Source of the DNA: Cerasicoccus frondis
Lineage (GTDB): Bacteria > Verrucomicrobiota > Verrucomicrobiia > Opitutales > Cerasicoccaceae
Length of the DNA stretch: 64,000 nucleotides
NCBI GenBank assembly: GCA_031296915.1
Contig: JAVDPC010000002.1
Coordinates: forward strand, 124,001-188,000
Direction: 5' to 3'
Position numbers and translations under genes: made by a program. A model generated the notes under the pieces. The model had not been told where the DNA came from. It saw nothing but the letters and a program-made list of their open reading frames with translations, and ran no database searches. Of the stretch, positions 48,892 to 58,474 are shown piece after piece. How positions within the stretch are numbered: position 1 is the stretch's first letter; each line of letters opens with the position of its first letter.

Positions 48892-49644
48892 ATGTTTCAT
48901 TCGCATAGCTCTAAGCCTTATTCGCGTCGCCGTTTCCTGCGGTTCACCTTAGCTGCCGGGTTGGTTATCCCAGTCCAAGGCATCTTGGGAGCGCCAGCGA
49001 ATCAGCTTTCTTATCGCGTTAAAGCTGGAGACACACTCAGTGAAATTGCTCAAGCATACGGCGTGACTGTCCGTGATTTACAGCGAACCAATGGTCTAAC
49101 CAGCGACCGAATCCTCATTGGGCAGACATTAAAAATTCCAACGTCCAACTCAGGGGATGCCCTAAAACCAGTCATTGAAGCCAATCGCTCACTGAAGATC
49201 GACCGCTCCCGATGGAAGTATGTGGTGGCCCACCATAGCGCCATTGAGCAGGGAAATGCTGCAATCTATGGAGCTGCCCATGAGCGCCGAGGCATGGAAA
49301 ACGGCCTTGCTTATCACTTTGTCATCGGAAATGGCATCGACTCAGGCGACGGTGAAATTGAGGTTGGTCCGCGCTGGCGCCAACAACTTCGCGGCGGCCA
49401 CGTGCGTGACTCACGCGTTAATGATGTCGGCATCGGGATATGCCTGGTCGGCAACCTCGAGAACCATCCCCCCACACCGAAGCAGCGAGCAAGCTTTATC
49501 CAACTAGTGAATTACTTGCGCGACAATTGCACTGCCAGCGACTACACATTTACGGTCCATAAGTGGGTGGATGGCGCTAGGCACACAGTATGTCCGGGTA
49601 AGCACTTTCCCTATCGCGAGATGTCCGCCCTCTATTGCAGTTGA
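48892..49644 (+). CDS. LysM-domain N-acetylmuramoyl-L-alanine amidase-like protein
   Basis: The 250-residue protein has a twin-arginine-type signal (SRRRFLRFTLAAGLVIPVQG), one LysM peptidoglycan-binding domain (YRVKAGDTLSEIAQAYGVTV, about 41-83) and a C-terminal PGRP/amidase-like domain: WKYVVAHHSA, GLAYHFVIGNG, then HTVCPGKHFP. The His residues and the Cys are placed like the zinc ligands of type 2 amidases, so it probably cleaves the sugar-peptide bond of peptidoglycan in the periplasm. It is followed after 27 bp by the His-tailed protein and preceded by the metal-type palindrome. Confidence 0.85.
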   Translation: MFHSHSSKPYSRRRFLRFTLAAGLVIPVQGILGAPANQLSYRVKAGDTLSEIAQAYGVTVRDLQRTNGLTSDRILIGQTLKIPTSNSGDALKPVIEANRSLKIDRSRWKYVVAHHSAIEQGNAAIYGAAHERRGMENGLAYHFVIGNGIDSGDGEIEVGPRWRQQLRGGHVRDSRVNDVGIGICLVGNLENHPPTPKQRASFIQLVNYLRDNCTASDYTFTVHKWVDGARHTVCPGKHFPYREMSALYCS

Positions 49645-49671
49645 ATAGGAATCCGCAAAACACCCCACTAA

Positions 49672-50151
49672 ATGTCTTTGAGCCAATACCCAGACGAACC
49701 CAATTTAATTCAACCCAGCGGCCCAAACTATCGACTTTGGGCTGCAATTGCCGCATCGATATCAATTATTGGCTTAGTCGTCTCCATTCCTCTTTACCAA
49801 AATTGGCAGGAACACCAAGCCCATGACGCAGTGCGCGGAGAATACCAGGGCGCGACGTATGACATACAAATTGACGAGCAATCCCACCACATCGAGCTTG
49901 GATGGGCAGGCAGTCATCTGGCAGTGGTTTTAAAGCCAGCCTTGGGGCCAGACACCACAGTTCGCATTCAGGGAAATTTCGGAGATGACACCCTGTCATG
50001 GAATGAAAAATATTCGCTCTATGGGCCATCTCAGGTGCCCCTTGACCCATATACTCACCATAAAGTCGAATTGACGATTGAATCCGCAGACCAAGTCCTC
50101 TGGTCAGGAAAACTCTGGGCCTGGGGCATACACACACACCATCACCACTAA
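49672..50151 (+). CDS. Membrane-anchored protein with natural C-terminal His tail
   Basis: The 159-residue protein has one N-terminal membrane segment (LWAAIAASISIIGLVVSIPL, about 22-42), an extracytoplasmic beta domain (EYQGATYDIQIDEQSHHIEL, then VRIQGNFGDDTLSWNEKYS) and ends WGIHTHHHH, an obvious metal-binding tail. No family recognised. It is 27 bp after the amidase gene and so part of the same unit; zinc or another metal is the natural partner to suspect given the locus. Confidence 0.7.
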   Translation: MSLSQYPDEPNLIQPSGPNYRLWAAIAASISIIGLVVSIPLYQNWQEHQAHDAVRGEYQGATYDIQIDEQSHHIELGWAGSHLAVVLKPALGPDTTVRIQGNFGDDTLSWNEKYSLYGPSQVPLDPYTHHKVELTIESADQVLWSGKLWAWGIHTHHHH

Positions 50152-50507
50152 GAGCTCCAACGCCCTGAGGCGCATCATCTCAACTCTCGTTTTATAGAAC
50201 TGCCACGAATCCATTCCGCACCGCGGGATACTCGATTTCGAGCGAGATGCATTGCCAGCGTTTGTCCACTCGGCAGGTAATCAGATCATAGGAACGTGTC
50301 TTACCATGCACCGCCGAAGCTGATTGACGGGCTAGATGCAAAATTCTCATCACACTTGAGGTGTCGATAAACGGAGAATTTTATTGCAAATATTTTGCAT
50401 TAAGTGATTTTCAAGCAATTCTCCAACGTGTTGAGTCAATGACTACGTCATGCATGTCGTCTGCCACTGAGCAGGAGAGTCACACACATTAATCACCAGG
50501 ATTGCGT
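50152..50507. other. Upstream region of the COG0523 unit
   Basis: This 356-base gap holds the palindrome at 50381-50403, about 105 bp before the start codon, and a short CAATGACTACGTCATGCATG stretch with a small TGAC/GTCA dyad near 50440. No RNA or gene is visible. The first half is GC-rich and could contain the end of the previous transcript. Confidence 0.5.
50381..50403. promoter_or_regulatory. TGCAAA-N3-TTTGCA box before the first COG0523 gene
   Basis: TTATTGCAAA-TAT-TTTGCATTAA is a 23-bp dyad. It shares its outer TAA/TTA flanks, half-site and 3-bp centre with the copies at 52034 and 59199. A 23-bp dyad in front of COG0523 genes is what a Fur-family (Zur) repressor would need; the regulator itself is not in the window. 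Confidence 0.75.
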
Positions 50508-51740
50508 ATGAAACCAAATCACAAACTTCCCGTTACCGTCCTCTCGGGCTTCCTTGGGGCAGGTAAGACAACCTTGCTGAATCATGTGTTGAACAACCGC
50601 CAAGGCCTAAGAGTCGCGGTCATCGTAAATGACATGAGCGAAGTGAATATTGATGCCCGTTTGGTCGCGGAGGGAGGCGCGAGCCTGAGCCGCAAAGAAG
50701 AGAAACTTGTCGAAATGAGCAATGGCTGCATCTGCTGCACATTGCGCGATGACTTGCTCGAAGAGGTACGGCGCCTGGCCTATGAAGGGCGCTTTGACTA
50801 CCTGCTAATTGAGTCAACAGGAGTTTCTGAGCCAATGCCGGTTGCTGAAACCTTTTTCTTCCGCAACGAGGCTGGGTTTAGCCTGGAGGACATCGCTCGT
50901 CTCGACACCATGGTTACAGTAGTCGATGCCGCCAATTTCGAGCGAGATTTTGGTTCACCAGATAAGCTGCGTGATCGCGGCCAAGCGCTTGGAGCAGAGG
51001 ATGAGCGCAGCATTGTCGATCTGCTGGTGGACCAAATAGAATTCGCCGATATCATCATTCTGAATAAAATCGATGCGGTCGATGAACTGCAGAAGTGTTC
51101 GATTATTAGCGGCATCAAAGCGATCAATAGTCGCGCGTCGCTGATCGAGGCGACGTATGGCAGAGTGGAGCCGAAGGCCATTTTAAGCACAGGTAAATTT
51201 GACATCGAGTCTGCGGAGTTAACTCCCGACTGGCTTAAACTGCTGCACAATGAGCCTATTCCTGAGACCGAAGAATACGGAATTACGAACTTTGTCTACC
51301 GTGCGCGACGGCCCTTTCATCCCGAGAGGTTGAAAGCGTTGATGGCTCAGGATTGGCCCGGGGTGATCCGCTCCAAAGGCTTCTTCTGGCTGGCGACGCG
51401 GATGGATTATGTTGGCCTATGGTCTCGGGCAGGCGGGCAATCAGATGTTCGGCTAGCGGGCAAATGGTTTGCCACCGTTCGCCGCTCGGAGTGGCCGGAT
51501 GACGCGGAAGAACGCGAAATGGTGCTCTCCAACTGGAAGGAACCTTTTGGTGATCGTCGTCAGGAGATTGTGCTGATCGGTTTCGTCAATCGAATGAACG
51601 AGGTGAATCTGAATAAGCGCTTTGACGCCTGCCTACTCACCGATGCAGAAATGCAGCTTGGAGAGAGTGAATGGAAGCAACTCCCAGATAGATTCCCAGC
51701 ATGGCTGAGCGCCGAACCCGCACCGGTTGAACTAAACTGA
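50508..51740 (+). CDS. COG0523 (CobW/ZNG1-type) GTPase, zinc metallochaperone candidate
   Basis: The ATG at 50508 has AGGA six bases upstream and is preferred over the in-frame TTG at 50502. The 410-residue protein has Walker [17 protein letters not shown], the metal-binding [11 protein letters not shown] (CxCC), [18 protein letters not shown], the NKID specificity motif (LNKIDAV) and a C-terminal CobW domain ([27 protein letters not shown]). GTP-dependent members deliver zinc to client enzymes when zinc is scarce. It heads a unit with the FmdB-like gene, 10 bp downstream. Confidence 0.9.
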   Translation: MKPNHKLPVTVLSGFLGAGKTTLLNHVLNNRQGLRVAVIVNDMSEVNIDARLVAEGGASLSRKEEKLVEMSNGCICCTLRDDLLEEVRRLAYEGRFDYLLIESTGVSEPMPVAETFFFRNEAGFSLEDIARLDTMVTVVDAANFERDFGSPDKLRDRGQALGAEDERSIVDLLVDQIEFADIIILNKIDAVDELQKCSIISGIKAINSRASLIEATYGRVEPKAILSTGKFDIESAELTPDWLKLLHNEPIPETEEYGITNFVYRARRPFHPERLKALMAQDWPGVIRSKGFFWLATRMDYVGLWSRAGGQSDVRLAGKWFATVRRSEWPDDAEEREMVLSNWKEPFGDRRQEIVLIGFVNRMNEVNLNKRFDACLLTDAEMQLGESEWKQLPDRFPAWLSAEPAPVELN

Positions 51741-51750
51741 CGCCACTCTC

Positions 51751-51966
51751 ATGCCGGTTTATATTTACGAGACAGTCCACACAGCTAAAGAACGGACAAC
51801 GGAACGATTCGAGCTTTACCAGTCAATTCACGACGCAGCGCTGACCCACCATCCCGAGAGCGGCGCGCCAGTTCGCCGGGTGATCACTGGCGGCCTTTTC
51901 TTGCCCAAGAAATCAGGCATTCACACCGGCGCCGTTGGAAGCAGTGATTGCTGCGGAACTTGCTGA
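51751..51966 (+). CDS. FmdB-like small protein lacking its zinc-ribbon cysteines
   Basis: The 71-residue protein aligns with FmdB/zinc-ribbon proteins over MPVYIYET, FELYQSIHDAALTHHPESGA and PVRRVITGGLFL. In that family two CxxC pairs sit after the first strand and at CPxCG; here they read VHTAKE and HHPESG, so all four ligands are missing. A new Cys cluster, SSDCCGTC, is at the C-terminus. Replacement of zinc proteins by cysteine-free paralogues is a known zinc-starvation response (for example ribosomal L31), which fits its place behind a COG0523 gene. Confidence 0.75.
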   Translation: MPVYIYETVHTAKERTTERFELYQSIHDAALTHHPESGAPVRRVITGGLFLPKKSGIHTGAVGSSDCCGTC

Positions 51967-52033
51967 AACAAAACAGCCCATCCAATACAAAATCCAACAA
52001 AGTTCATTCTAATATAAATCATTTCCAAAATCA

Positions 52034-52056
52034 TTAATGCAATATTTTTGCATTAA
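52034..52056. promoter_or_regulatory. TGCAA-N5-TTGCA box before the anchor-M/PEP-CTERM gene
   Basis: The strongest copy: CATTAATGCAA (52032-52042) is a perfect inverted match to TTGCATTAATG (52048-52058) across a 5-bp centre. A TTGACG hexamer begins at 52060, so the box touches the likely -35 region. The start codon is 40 bp downstream. Confidence 0.8.
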
Positions 52057-52096
52057 TGGTTGACGTCAAACGCTTCTACCCATTCTTATCGAAACC

Positions 52097-52831
52097 ATGA
52101 TCAAGCCTATCCTGACACTTTCAGTTTCACTACTCAGCTCATCAGCTCTCATCGGGGCTGTTTATACATTCGGCCATGGCGACATCGGTATTGCCTACGA
52201 AGACGAGGGCGATGGTCCAGAGTTCTTCTTCCACTACCACCTTGGAGCCAGTTCCAATCTTGGCGAGGGAGAGTACGAACCCAGCGACATCACCACCGAA
52301 GTCCCCGCCAGCCAATACATTTCAGCAATCGACAACGCAACCTTCAATACCATGACGGGCACAACGGCAGGTTCAGACTTCTGGTATTTGCCCCAAGGTG
52401 AAATTGCGGGCGTGCCCTACCTTGGCTTCGCCACCGAAGAATTAGATGGTTCCGAATTTCCAGATGGCGCCACCTTCACCTTGGACAGCGTCACCTCCCC
52501 CTCGGGAAGCGGCGATTTCTCAGTATGGCAGTCAGGATCGCTTGGCAGCTTCAACTTTTACTTCTCTACGGCTGATGAAGCTAATACCATCAATGGGGAC
52601 AACACCATTACCTTAGCGACAGGCACTCATTCGCACTACAACTGGGGATTCACGGAAACGGGCTTGTGGGAAATCGTGATGACGGTCTCTGCAGAGCACG
52701 TAACCGATGGCTTCCTCTCATCCACGCAGACCTTTGCCTTTTACGTTGTGCCGGAGCCATCAACCTACGCCATGATCGCCGGTGCTGGCGCTCTGGTCGT
52801 TTGCCTCATTCGTCGCCGCCGTAAGGCATAA
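52097..52831 (+). CDS. Choice-of-anchor M domain protein with PEP-CTERM sorting signal
   Basis: The 244-residue protein has a signal peptide (LTLSVSLLSSSALIGAV), the anchor-M/TIGR03769-like domain starting GHGDIGIAYEDEGDGPEFFF with FWYLPQGEIAGVPYLGF and THSHYNWGFTETGLWEIVM near its end, and a C-terminal PEP-CTERM signal (VPEPSTYAMIAGAGA, then RRRRKA). Relatives occur beside zinc/manganese ABC transporters, mainly in Actinobacteria. The His/Asp residues (GHGD, HYH, THSHYNW) could bind metal. It should be processed by an exosortase and kept at the envelope. It stands between its own box and a strong terminator. Confidence 0.85.
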   Translation: MIKPILTLSVSLLSSSALIGAVYTFGHGDIGIAYEDEGDGPEFFFHYHLGASSNLGEGEYEPSDITTEVPASQYISAIDNATFNTMTGTTAGSDFWYLPQGEIAGVPYLGFATEELDGSEFPDGATFTLDSVTSPSGSGDFSVWQSGSLGSFNFYFSTADEANTINGDNTITLATGTHSHYNWGFTETGLWEIVMTVSAEHVTDGFLSSTQTFAFYVVPEPSTYAMIAGAGALVVCLIRRRRKA

Positions 52832-52854
52832 TAAAGCCGGAACTTTTCACTTTG

Positions 52855-52887
52855 TCAGGGCGACGCCGATCATACGGGTCGCCCTGA
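52855..52887 (+). terminator. Rho-independent terminator after the anchor-M gene
   Basis: TCAGGGCGAC (52855-52864) pairs perfectly with GTCGCCCTGA (52878-52887) and is followed by TTTGTTTTC. It should end the single-gene transcript and separate it from the MFS/spermidine-synthase gene. Confidence 0.85.
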
Positions 52888-52918
52888 TTTGTTTTCAAAA
52901 CCAGATATACAACTAGGC

Positions 52919-55426
52919 ATGCGCATCATCCCCTGGCTGCTGGTAATCCTCAGTGGCGCACTTGCGCTGACCCATCAGACACTATGGACGCGGCGCTTGA
53001 TTGACCTGCTCGGCGCCAGCAATGAATCGTCGACCCGAGTCTTTGCCTGCTTCTTCCTGGGGCTTGCCCTGGGTAGTGCTTTTGCCGCCTGGAAGGCTCA
53101 GCGAGCCCGCTCCTTCTGGCAGTCGGCGGGACTTGCCGAAATCGGGATTGGTCTGCTTTCGTTACCGGTTATTTTCCTCCCAGCCTGGACTGACTGGATC
53201 TGGCCAGCAATGGGCCCAGACAGCTTGACGACCCTGCCGGGCGCCTGCGTGAAACTGCTGATCGCTTTCGTCGCCATATTCCCTCCGGCCTTTTGCATGG
53301 GCTATTCTTTTCCCATGATCGTGCAAGCCGCCATGGCCGACAGAGGCTCGCAAAAGCTGGGCCAGGAAGGGCTCTGGCTATACGGTCTCAACACCGTAGG
53401 CGGCGCGCTCGGCATACTGCTTACCTTGCTCTATATGCTTGAGCGGTGGGGGAGCTTCCGCGCCATGCTCACTGCCGCCGTTCTGAATGCAGTCATTGGA
53501 TCGACCTGCCTGTGGCTCGCATCAAAGTCAAAGAAAAGTGAGCACGCGCCCAACACCCCCGCTAGGAAGGTTGTCGAGATTCCTATGCGAGCGGCAACGT
53601 TGGCCTTCATCTCTGGCGCCGCAACCTTGGCACTCGAAGTACTGGGCGTCCAAATGTTAATCTTGGTGACGCCATCGACACTGCATACCCCCGGCGCCAT
53701 TTTGTTTGCCGTGATCCTTGCGCTATCCCTTCCACCCCTGGCCCTATCATGGATGCTGAGAACGCCAAAATGCAATGCCCCGGGCATACTGAGCATATCC
53801 CTGCCGATAGCCGCGCTATTGGTCGCCTGTGCGCCGCTCCTCTTTATGGGGGTTGCGCGAAGTGGAGGGTTTTCCGAACCGACTGCCAGCCTTTCCGCCT
53901 ACATCATCAGGTTGATCGTGCTATCACTGCTCACCCTTGGGCCAGCATGGATTGCCATTGGGTTCATCTTTCCGTCGGCGCTGGCCTGGACCGATCAAAG
54001 CAAGCATACTGCGCCAGCCTTCAGGCTCGGCATACTGCTGGCGATCAACGGCATTGGCGGCTTCCTTGGCGCGGAACTGGCGCTCCACTGGATATTGCCG
54101 ACATTCGGCGTTTACCAAGCCTTTATTTTTATCGCCGCACTACTGGCGTTGAGCATACTGGCAACGCCGCAGCGATCACTTCCCATTCGCATTGCGATTT
54201 CTTCTACGGCGCTACTGGCGCTGCTGCTCATTGGCGCCAATTGGGTCGCCCGTCTGCCAACCATCAACCCACACCTTCCAATCACAGTCATCGACGAAAA
54301 AGCCGGCCCCGAAGGACACGTGGCCGTCATCGAAGACAAGCAAGGTGAGCGCTCAATACTGGTCTCGAATCAGTATACGTTGGGTGGCACTTCCGTTCGC
54401 TACGATCAGGAAAGGCAAGCCTTGCTGCCGCTAATCCTCCACCCCAATCCAGAGAGCATCGCCTTCATAGGCTTGGCAACCGGCATTACGCCTGGGGCGG
54501 CGGCGCCATTGAGCGATATCCAAGAAATAACCTCCATCGAACTATCGCCACTCGTAGTCCGAGCTGCCGATCGCTACTTTAGTGACTACAATTACGGCAT
54601 CACGCACAGTGAGCGCTTCAAAGTGGTCGTTGAAGACGGCCGCACCTATATCGCGGCTTGTGAGAACGAGTTCGATGTCGTCGCCGGCGACCTATTCCTA
54701 CCGTGGGCTCCGGGAGAAACGCGCCTCTACAGCCAAGAGCATTTCGAAGCCGTGAAGCGGTCACTCAAGCCCGATGGCTTATTTTGCCAATGGCTGGCGA
54801 TGTATCAGCTAACGCCGGATCAATACTCAAGCATTGCCGCGACTTTTCGATCCATCTTTCCGGACAGCATCTTATTCATCAACCATTTCCGTGGGGATAC
54901 GCCAATGCTGGCATTGGTCGGTTGGAAAAATCCTGACAACGCTCGAAATTGGAGGAAAATCGCCCGGCAGCGCAGCCAGGAGCTCGCGGCCAAAGGAGAA
55001 ATTTTCGACCCAGTTTTACGCCACAGCATCGGACTGGACATGCTGTATCTTGGCCCATGTCAGGCCAATGACTCTGCGCCGATCTGTAACTTGAATGATT
55101 TGGCGCTAGAATTCAGCGCCGCACGTCAACGGGTGTGCGGCGACCCTGGCCAACAATATTTCTACATGAACCGCTGGTTTAAATTCTGTCATGAAAAGCG
55201 ACAGGCCAGCGATACGTTGCCCAACGCCGCCGAACTTGCCGAAGCTTTACAGGCATTGGAGGCCGCCAATGCAACCAAACATGCGTCACTGCCTCAGATC
55301 GTTGCCTACCTGAACCAACACATGCCCCGGGAGCTGCGATTCGATCAACAAGCGGATTGGAATCGTTGGCCAGGCTCTTTGGCGCCACGGCCGCCAAAAA
55401 CCAACTTGACCCAGCCCACAAAGTAG
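52919..55426 (+). CDS. Fused membrane transporter-like/spermidine synthase-like protein
   Basis: I use ATG 52919; a TTG at 52889 lies on the terminator tail. The 835-residue protein has about 12-14 hydrophobic segments (for example WLLVILSGALALTHQTLWTR, AFCMGYSFPMIVQAA) over residues 1-440 and a soluble domain (about 450-700) of the spermidine synthase type: YTLGGTSVRYDQERQALLPL, IAFIGLATGITPGAA, ITSIELSPLV and VVEDGRTYIAA followed by FDVVAGDLFLPW. The fusion is known in many bacteria but its substrate is not. It precedes the second COG0523 gene by 42 bp, so a metal-related role is possible. Confidence 0.8.
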   Translation: MRIIPWLLVILSGALALTHQTLWTRRLIDLLGASNESSTRVFACFFLGLALGSAFAAWKAQRARSFWQSAGLAEIGIGLLSLPVIFLPAWTDWIWPAMGPDSLTTLPGACVKLLIAFVAIFPPAFCMGYSFPMIVQAAMADRGSQKLGQEGLWLYGLNTVGGALGILLTLLYMLERWGSFRAMLTAAVLNAVIGSTCLWLASKSKKSEHAPNTPARKVVEIPMRAATLAFISGAATLALEVLGVQMLILVTPSTLHTPGAILFAVILALSLPPLALSWMLRTPKCNAPGILSISLPIAALLVACAPLLFMGVARSGGFSEPTASLSAYIIRLIVLSLLTLGPAWIAIGFIFPSALAWTDQSKHTAPAFRLGILLAINGIGGFLGAELALHWILPTFGVYQAFIFIAALLALSILATPQRSLPIRIAISSTALLALLLIGANWVARLPTINPHLPITVIDEKAGPEGHVAVIEDKQGERSILVSNQYTLGGTSVRYDQERQALLPLILHPNPESIAFIGLATGITPGAAAPLSDIQEITSIELSPLVVRAADRYFSDYNYGITHSERFKVVVEDGRTYIAACENEFDVVAGDLFLPWAPGETRLYSQEHFEAVKRSLKPDGLFCQWLAMYQLTPDQYSSIAATFRSIFPDSILFINHFRGDTPMLALVGWKNPDNARNWRKIARQRSQELAAKGEIFDPVLRHSIGLDMLYLGPCQANDSAPICNLNDLALEFSAARQRVCGDPGQQYFYMNRWFKFCHEKRQASDTLPNAAELAEALQALEAANATKHASLPQIVAYLNQHMPRELRFDQQADWNRWPGSLAPRPPKTNLTQPTK

Positions 55427-55468
55427 ATTTCCCCAAAGCGAACCAATGTCCCAACTCATCTTTGCACT

Positions 55469-56755
55469 ATGAGCTTTCTATTCTGGAATCCTGAAAATCC
55501 GCCATCCTCATCTGATCGCACGCCGGTAACGATATTGAGCGGTTTTCTCGGCGCTGGAAAAACGACGCTGCTCAATCACATCCTTGCGCACTCCAGCACT
55601 CAGAAGCTCGCAGTCATTGTGAACGACATTGGCGAAGTGAACATCGACGCGTCGTTAATCCGCAATCAACTCAAGGAACTCGATGGTCCCATCGCTGGCA
55701 TGCTTGAGCTACAGGGCGGCTGCATTTGCTGCTCCATCCAAACCGATTTGCTGGATGCGTTGCTCGAGCTTTGGCATCGGTATCAACCAAGCCATATCCT
55801 GATCGAAGCAACCGGCGTCGCTGAACCAAAATCTATTCTTGAGACCATTTACTCCATGAATCCGGCGGGACGCAGCGGCATGGATTTCCTTCGTCTCGCC
55901 AACATGATAACCGTTCTCGACGGCGGCAACCTGGCCAACTACTTTGAGTCGCCCGAAAACACCGGCGAGCAACGGCGACGCCACCTGCTGGCGGCGGACC
56001 CGCGACGGCCGTTACAAGAGCTGCTCATGGAGCAAATCGAGTGCGCCGACATCTTGCTGATCAACAAGTCGGATGCATTGCCAGAGAATGACCGCGAGCG
56101 CTTCAAGCAATACCTGCGCTCTTTAAATAAACATGCGGAGATTTGGCAATGCGCCTTTGGCCAGATCGACGTTGCCCAACTCATGCAAGACAGTCGCTAC
56201 GGCGAGCAGACCACCCTGATCGCATCGGGTTGGCAGCAGGCAATCTTGTCCAACCGCGATGGCAGACTTTGTGATGCAAAGTCAGAGCATGGCGAGCATC
56301 ATCACGAACACGATGAGTGCGATGGCCACCACCATGAGCACGACAATCACGGCCACCATCACCACCACAAAGACTATGGCCTCGAAAGCTTCATATACAA
56401 TGCCAGGCAACCCATTTCGGAGCAATTGTTTCTCCGCGTCCTGCGCGATGGGCTACCAGGCGTCGTCCGCGCCAAAGGCTTTTTTTGGTCTGATAGCCAA
56501 CCTGACAAAGTTGGGCTGTTGTCAATCGCCGGCGCCATGCTGCGCGCGGATTACTTATCTGAGTGGTGGCAGGTAAAAGTTCAACGCGGTGAGGCATCGC
56601 TGGATGACATGCCTGAGCTGGTTCGCGACTCCTGGCTGCCCGACCTGGGTGACCGCCGCCAAGAGTTGGTATTCATTGGCATTGATCTCGACCAGACGCG
56701 CATCACCAAGCAATTGGACGATTGCCTGGTCAAACTGGACGATATACCACGCTAA
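55469..56755 (+). CDS. COG0523 (CobW-type) GTPase with His-rich loop
   Basis: The 428-residue protein has Walker [28 protein letters not shown] (CxCC), [29 protein letters not shown] (NKxD) and the C-terminal CobW domain ([24 protein letters not shown]). A His-rich insert near residues 272-305 ([28 protein letters not shown]) is expected to hold zinc or nickel. It differs enough from the first COG0523 protein to be a separate subfamily. Its end overlaps the merC-like gene's end by 4 bp (convergent). Confidence 0.9.
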   Translation: MSFLFWNPENPPSSSDRTPVTILSGFLGAGKTTLLNHILAHSSTQKLAVIVNDIGEVNIDASLIRNQLKELDGPIAGMLELQGGCICCSIQTDLLDALLELWHRYQPSHILIEATGVAEPKSILETIYSMNPAGRSGMDFLRLANMITVLDGGNLANYFESPENTGEQRRRHLLAADPRRPLQELLMEQIECADILLINKSDALPENDRERFKQYLRSLNKHAEIWQCAFGQIDVAQLMQDSRYGEQTTLIASGWQQAILSNRDGRLCDAKSEHGEHHHEHDECDGHHHEHDNHGHHHHHKDYGLESFIYNARQPISEQLFLRVLRDGLPGVVRAKGFFWSDSQPDKVGLLSIAGAMLRADYLSEWWQVKVQRGEASLDDMPELVRDSWLPDLGDRRQELVFIGIDLDQTRITKQLDDCLVKLDDIPR

Positions 56756-57306
56756 TGCGTGCACTTCGACTTGCGGCAGAGCAAGAAGTTACGCGTATGC
56801 CCGGCGACAAGCAACACCCCACCAAGCGTATTCAACAACGGCGGCCAGGGAATACCTGAGTCATCGGTTGATGGTTCATTGGCATCGCTACTGGTTAGCG
56901 CGCAGTGGCCCGCAACGCAACAACCAGCCGCCTCGCTGCTTGTTTCCGAACCAGCGGCAAGCCCGGAAGCGGTCAGCGTTGATTGCGTTGCCAACTGCTC
57001 AGCGTGCAGCGCCCGCTCGCCAAGCAATGCAGCAATGAGCAAGCCCACACCGAGCAGCGCCAAGACAACGACCAAGCGATCCCGATGCTTGCGGCAGCCA
57101 GAAAACATTGCCAAGCTGGTCGTGGGAATAACCAGCAAAAGCATCCAAATATGGAAATGCTCATCGACCCAAAACGTGGTCGCTAAAATTGGCAAAGCGA
57201 CAAGCAACACTGGCGTCACCAGGCAATGAATGGCGCAGATGACGGCCATGGAAATTGCCAAATGGTCCAAGATCGAGCTCTTGGTTGGAGCGCATGATAA
57301 ACTCAT
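56752..57306 (-). CDS. MerC-family membrane protein
   Basis: The 184-residue protein starts with [20 protein letters not shown] and [15 protein letters not shown], the MerC pattern with a Cys-x-x-x-Cys-type pair in the first membrane segment (ICAIHC). Three more membrane segments follow and a Cys/His loop ([12 protein letters not shown]) is inserted before the last. MerC carries mercury in mer operons, but there are no other mer genes here; this operon and box suggest zinc or another essential metal. It is the third gene of the minus-strand unit, 28 bp after the anchor-M gene. Confidence 0.8.
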   Translation of the reverse strand: MSLSCAPTKSSILDHLAISMAVICAIHCLVTPVLLVALPILATTFWVDEHFHIWMLLLVIPTTSLAMFSGCRKHRDRLVVVLALLGVGLLIAALLGERALHAEQLATQSTLTASGLAAGSETSSEAAGCCVAGHCALTSSDANEPSTDDSGIPWPPLLNTLGGVLLVAGHTRNFLLCRKSKCTH

Positions 57307-57334
57307 TACTGACTACCCTTCCAATGTGCTTCGC

Positions 57335-58474
57335 TTAAGGCTCCAAGGTCACCATCACCCGGCCAAACCGACGGCTTGCTTCCGTCACCGAGTCCGTCAC
57401 CACAACGCGTTCCCATTCGGCATCGATTGAAGTGGCGACTTCCTCCGTTGCCGCCTCCCAATCTTCAGCGTCCAGGCCAGAGCCAAATTGCGCTTCATAG
57501 CTAATATCGGGCGATGTCGACTCCTTGCGCCTGACGTATTCGATTTGCAATTGGTTGTCATTGTTCAAGCTCATCGATGGCAGCCCGCTTACGCCGGTTT
57601 CCGATTCCACATAGCTAACATCCGGCGCGTCCGGCAACAGGTTAAAGGCATACTCCAGCATCAGCGGGACGCCATCAGCATCCGGGTCTGCCGCCGCGCC
57701 GGTCACTGCTTCGTTGACTAAATCATCTCCCGAAAAATATTCGGCTTTCCAGATGGCGTAACTCCCCACCGCAAAGAAAACCCCATCCACTCCGCTCTGC
57801 GTAGGATCGGTCATGTCCTCGCCCGTGTAGGCGCTGGCTTGCATGCCCAATCGATAAACCCCCTTCTCGGTAAAGCCCCAGTTCAGGTGGCTGTGCCCCT
57901 GAGCCAGTTGGTAAAAGGCGTCTGATGAATCCAGCCCATCCGAAGTAGCCGCCCAGACCACAGCTTCGCCTGGTCCGGTAGTTTGCCAAAGGGACACCTG
58001 CGGGTTCGCTCCTTCTCCGAAGTAGACGACCTCGACTAAATTTATTTTGATCCAAGCCTGAGAGCCCTCGGAGCTTTTCCGCGGATCACTTGTGGTATAA
58101 CTTGCGATGCTGCCAGTGGGCTGATCAGTGTTAAAGCCCGGCCACGCGTAGCCATAGTCAAACTCAGGCGCCAACCAGAATGAAGCGCCAGCTGCGACGC
58201 CCAGGAATTCAAATCCACTCGCCGGCACGGTGAATCGCGCGCCACCGGAGGCAGATGGCGCATCACGCAGGGGAAACACAACCCCATCAAACGGCGCACT
58301 GCTCTGCGGGTCGTTATAATCCGATCCATAGATGATCTCCGTCGTCCAACTGGCGGTTGCTGGCACGTACTCAAATCGAACGTCCGCATGAGTTTCCACT
58401 AAAATCGACCCCTGCCCATGTGCCAGGCATGCGCTAGCAAGCGATAAAACGATGACTCGACCCAACATAACCAT
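57335..58474 (-). CDS. Second choice-of-anchor M protein
   Basis: The 379-residue protein has a signal peptide (GRVIVLSLASACLAHGQG), an anchor-M domain (ETHADVRFEYVPATASW, FWLAPEFDYGYAWPGF, and GHSHLNWGFTEKGVYRL) and a C-terminal beta region including DPDADGVPLMLEYAFNLLPD, a calcium-loop-like stretch. No PEP-CTERM signal is present, unlike the copy at 52097. Its start overlaps the stop of the prepilin-like gene (TAATG), so the two are translationally coupled. Confidence 0.8.
   Translation of the reverse strand: MVMLGRVIVLSLASACLAHGQGSILVETHADVRFEYVPATASWTTEIIYGSDYNDPQSSAPFDGVVFPLRDAPSASGGARFTVPASGFEFLGVAAGASFWLAPEFDYGYAWPGFNTDQPTGSIASYTTSDPRKSSEGSQAWIKINLVEVVYFGEGANPQVSLWQTTGPGEAVVWAATSDGLDSSDAFYQLAQGHSHLNWGFTEKGVYRLGMQASAYTGEDMTDPTQSGVDGVFFAVGSYAIWKAEYFSGDDLVNEAVTGAAADPDADGVPLMLEYAFNLLPDAPDVSYVESETGVSGLPSMSLNNDNQLQIEYVRRKESTSPDISYEAQFGSGLDAEDWEAATEEVATSIDAEWERVVVTDSVTEASRRFGRVMVTLEP

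Noticed and set aside
51214..51226. GAGTTAACTC copy inside the first COG0523 gene
   Set aside because: A single copy inside a coding sequence, far from glycan genes; chance occurrence is likely.
56752..57306. Mercury resistance operon
   Set aside because: Only the MerC-like gene is present; no merR, merA, merT or merP is nearby, and the operon context points to another metal.
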